Shown here one piece after another: positions 62,018 to 64,000 of a stretch of DNA of 64,000 nucleotides. The DNA is from Linanthus parryae (Eukaryota; Streptophyta; Magnoliopsida; Ericales; Polemoniaceae), in contig JALGPY010000007.1 of NCBI GenBank assembly GCA_023055425.1, positions 14,022,001 to 14,086,000 on the forward strand, written 5' to 3'. The notes beneath the pieces were generated by a model. It worked only from the letters and a program-made list of their open reading frames with translations. It made no database searches and was not told where the DNA came from. Position 1 is the stretch's first letter, and each line of letters begins with the position of its first letter. The translations under genes were made by a program, and so were the position numbers.

Positions 62018-63427
62018 ATGGCTTCTCTTCCTAATGTTGCTCCAAGACTTCACATAGTTCTCTTCCCATTCATGTCCAAAGGCCACACAATCCCACTCCT
62101 CCACCTGGCCCGCCTCCTCCTCCACCGCAACGCCGCCGTCACCATCTTCACCACCCGTCAAAATCATCCCTTCATCTCTGATTCTCTACCAAATACGGAT
62201 GTTTCCATCATTGACCTCCCCTTCTCTGGAGTACCTCCCGGAGTCGAGAGCACTGACAAACTCCCATCCATGTCCCTTTTCCTCCCATTTGCAAACGCCA
62301 CAAAACTAATGCAACCCCACTTTGAACGGGCTTTACAAGATCTCCCTTCGGTCACCTGCATTGTATCTGACAACTTCCTCCCCTGGACAGTCAAATCCGC
62401 AACCAAGTTTGGCATTCCAAGGATCGTTTTCCACGGCGTGTGCAACTTTTCGTGGACCGTTGCCATGGATGTCAGGTCAAACAAGGTATTAAACGGACCG
62501 GAACCAGATGATGAGCCGTTGCCTGTACCGAGTTTCCCATGGATCAAGATCACTAGAAACGACTTTGACAAGGCCTTCAATGGACTCGAAACACAGGGTC
62601 CCCACTTTGAATTTATGTTAGAAGGAACCATTTCAAGGGCACAAAGCTATGGGATGATAATGAACAGCTTCTACGAGCTCGAGGCCCAGTTTACTGACCA
62701 CTGGAATAGGAACAACCCTCTCAAGGCCTGGAACATAGGACCTTTGTTTCTAGCTCAACCGCCTACAACAACATTGCTAGATGGAGATATCACACCTCGA
62801 CCCAAGTGGTTGAATTGGCTAGACCAGAAGCTAGCCAGTGGAGTTCCAGTATTGTATGCTGCATTTGGGACACAAGCAGAGATATCCAGAGAGCAGTTTC
62901 AAGAAATAGCCATGGGGCTAGAAGATTCGAAGCAAAACTTCCTCTGGGTGGTCAGAAAGAGCGAATTGGATCTTCCTGATGGATTTGAAGATAGGGTGAA
63001 GGATAGAGGAATCATAGTCAGAGAATGGGTTGACCAGAGGATGATCCTGGAACACGAAAGCGTCCAGGGTTTTCTGAGTCACTGCGGTTGGAACTCGGTG
63101 TTGGAGAGTGTAAGTGCAGGAGTTCCAATACTGGCATGGCCAATGATGGCAGAGCAATACTTGAATGCCAGGATGGTTGTTGAGGTGATTAAAGTTGGGC
63201 TGAGAGTAGAAACTTGCAATGGGTCAGTTAGGGGATTCGTTAAGTGGGAGAGCTTGGGAAAGACGGTGCGTGAGCTTATGGAGGGGGAGACGGGTAAGCA
63301 GGTCAAGAATGCGGTGAAGGGGTTCAGCGTGTCGGCAAGGAGATCGGTAGAGGAAGGCGGCTCGTCTTGGAAGACGTTAAACAACCTCCTGAACGAATTG
63401 CAACAACTAAGAAGAGCAGGTTGTTAG
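62018..63427 (+). CDS. UGT90A: Family 1 UDP-glycosyltransferase, UGT90A type
   Basis: This intronless 469-codon gene has normal length for a plant UGT. These cytosolic enzymes transfer sugar from UDP-sugar to small acceptors such as flavonoids or hormones. The catalytic His is H23 in FPFMSKGHTIPLL, and the partner Asp lies in CIVSDNFLPW. The 44-residue PSPG box spans residues 337-380, from WVDQRM through FLSHCGWNSVLES to MMAEQ. The final Gln is usual in enzymes using UDP-glucose. The LPSMSLFLPF and STDKLPS blocks resemble UGT90A1-type proteins. The acceptor cannot be told from sequence. The start is the first Met, with no signal peptide or membrane segment. No break was found. Confidence 0.92.
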   Translation: MASLPNVAPRLHIVLFPFMSKGHTIPLLHLARLLLHRNAAVTIFTTRQNHPFISDSLPNTDVSIIDLPFSGVPPGVESTDKLPSMSLFLPFANATKLMQPHFERALQDLPSVTCIVSDNFLPWTVKSATKFGIPRIVFHGVCNFSWTVAMDVRSNKVLNGPEPDDEPLPVPSFPWIKITRNDFDKAFNGLETQGPHFEFMLEGTISRAQSYGMIMNSFYELEAQFTDHWNRNNPLKAWNIGPLFLAQPPTTTLLDGDITPRPKWLNWLDQKLASGVPVLYAAFGTQAEISREQFQEIAMGLEDSKQNFLWVVRKSELDLPDGFEDRVKDRGIIVREWVDQRMILEHESVQGFLSHCGWNSVLESVSAGVPILAWPMMAEQYLNARMVVEVIKVGLRVETCNGSVRGFVKWESLGKTVRELMEGETGKQVKNAVKGFSVSARRSVEEGGSSWKTLNNLLNELQQLRRAGC

Positions 63428-63975
63428 GCAGCTGTGCTTCCATTAGAAAGTACCTTTGCATCAATAATGTTTCATTTTGGTCCAAACGAGTCAATAGTTA
63501 GCTATTTATCTTTAAGAATTACATCATATAGCCAGGTTTGAACCCGGGACCTCGTGCAAAGGCTTCAAATGCTCTACCACTGAGTTAGCTATTGAATGGT
63601 TGAATTGGCGGAAAAAATATATATATATCTTAGCTTAGAGAAATCAGAAGCCAGCTTTTTATGGGTGGCCAGGATGAGCTAATTCAGACAACTAGATGAG
63701 GAACAGATATGGTAATTGCACCTAACCTCAAAAGTCAAAACCAGTTGCACTGGTTTCCTGGAGTAACTTGCAAATTTCAGCATGCCAAAAGAAACAGTTA
63801 CAAAAGGATTCTTTCCAACCTGTTCCTGGAATTGGGTAACAGGACTACTATTGTCTAGAAAAACTTTCTTTAGGATTTAGCTGTGACCACACCTGTTAGA
63901 ACAATCCAATAATTCTTTTTAACATTAATTGACCTTGGAAATGACTACATGCATGAACAGAAATCATAGAATTTG
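63428..63975. other. 3' flank of the UGT gene
   Basis: This contains the UGT 3' UTR and a SINE-like piece at 63530-63590. No gene is seen. Confidence 0.4.
63530..63590 (-). mobile_element. tRNA-derived SINE-like fragment
   Basis: The minus strand has TAGCTCAGTGGTAGAGC (A box) and GGGTTCAAACCTGG (B box), like a tRNA head. It lacks a proper acceptor stem, so it is read as a SINE relic related to 60653-60775. Confidence 0.5.
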
Positions 63976-64000
63976 GGGTAAAAGACAAAAACCACCCCTT
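63976..64000. mobile_element. Left end of another MULE-type element
   Basis: It begins gggtaaaagacaaaaaccac, the same terminus as 38818 and nearly that of 21308. The body lies outside the window. Confidence 0.6.

Noticed and set aside
62164..62631. 155-codon ORF on the minus strand
   Set aside because: Antisense shadow of the UGT coding sequence.
63530..63590. Possible tRNA gene
   Set aside because: A and B boxes are present but the acceptor stem and cloverleaf are not; taken as a SINE relic. The same applies to 60653-60775.

Overview
The window is nuclear DNA from a flowering plant, probably a eudicot. The evidence is multi-exon genes with GT-AG introns, plant-only families (SWEET, HD-Zip, family 1 UGT), and a dense load of copia, gypsy, TRIM, MULE, hAT and Stowaway elements, many nested in one another. 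The species cannot be told from sequence alone. Gene models come from splice signals, reading-frame continuity and recalled family sequence; no search was run.

Layout. 1-2,313: a gag-only Ty1/copia element (minus) in a Stowaway-type MITE, then a hAT MITE. 2,641-11,713 (+): a 19-exon SAMHD1/VEN4-type HD-domain dNTPase gene of 467 codons, with a GC-AG intron, two micro-exons and a MULE in its last-but-one intron. 12,378-19,084 (-): a six-exon SWEET sugar transporter of 239 aa, tail-to-tail with VEN4, whose introns hold a TRIM, a hAT MITE and an (AAT)n tract. 21,308-27,173: a MULE, a three-copy ~650 bp tandem repeat whose first copy carries a tandem TRIM array, and a Pack-MULE with a captured EF-hand fragment. 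29,281-37,057: a copia element (minus) with nearly identical 470 bp LTRs but wrecked coding sequence, inserted in MULE-like repeats. 38,818-42,337: a truncated MULE, unidentified repetitive DNA and a 190 bp tandem repeat. 45,108-53,578: a decayed Ty3/gypsy chromovirus with one 3.0 kb LTR; its 5' LTR is reduced to one arm of a 75 bp palindrome. 53,579-56,900: duplications, MITEs and homopolymers. 56,958-61,407 (+): an HD-Zip I gene of the HAT5/ATHB-1 type, with a TATA box and a probable conserved-peptide uORF. 62,018-63,427 (+): an intronless UGT90A-type glycosyltransferase. A further MULE end starts at 63,976.

The four host genes do not form a pathway: nucleotide control (VEN4), sugar transport (SWEET), transcription (HAT5) and small-molecule glycosylation (UGT). 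The most informative features are the nested transposons, dated by target-site duplications and empty-site paralogues, and the leader uORF of the HD-Zip gene.
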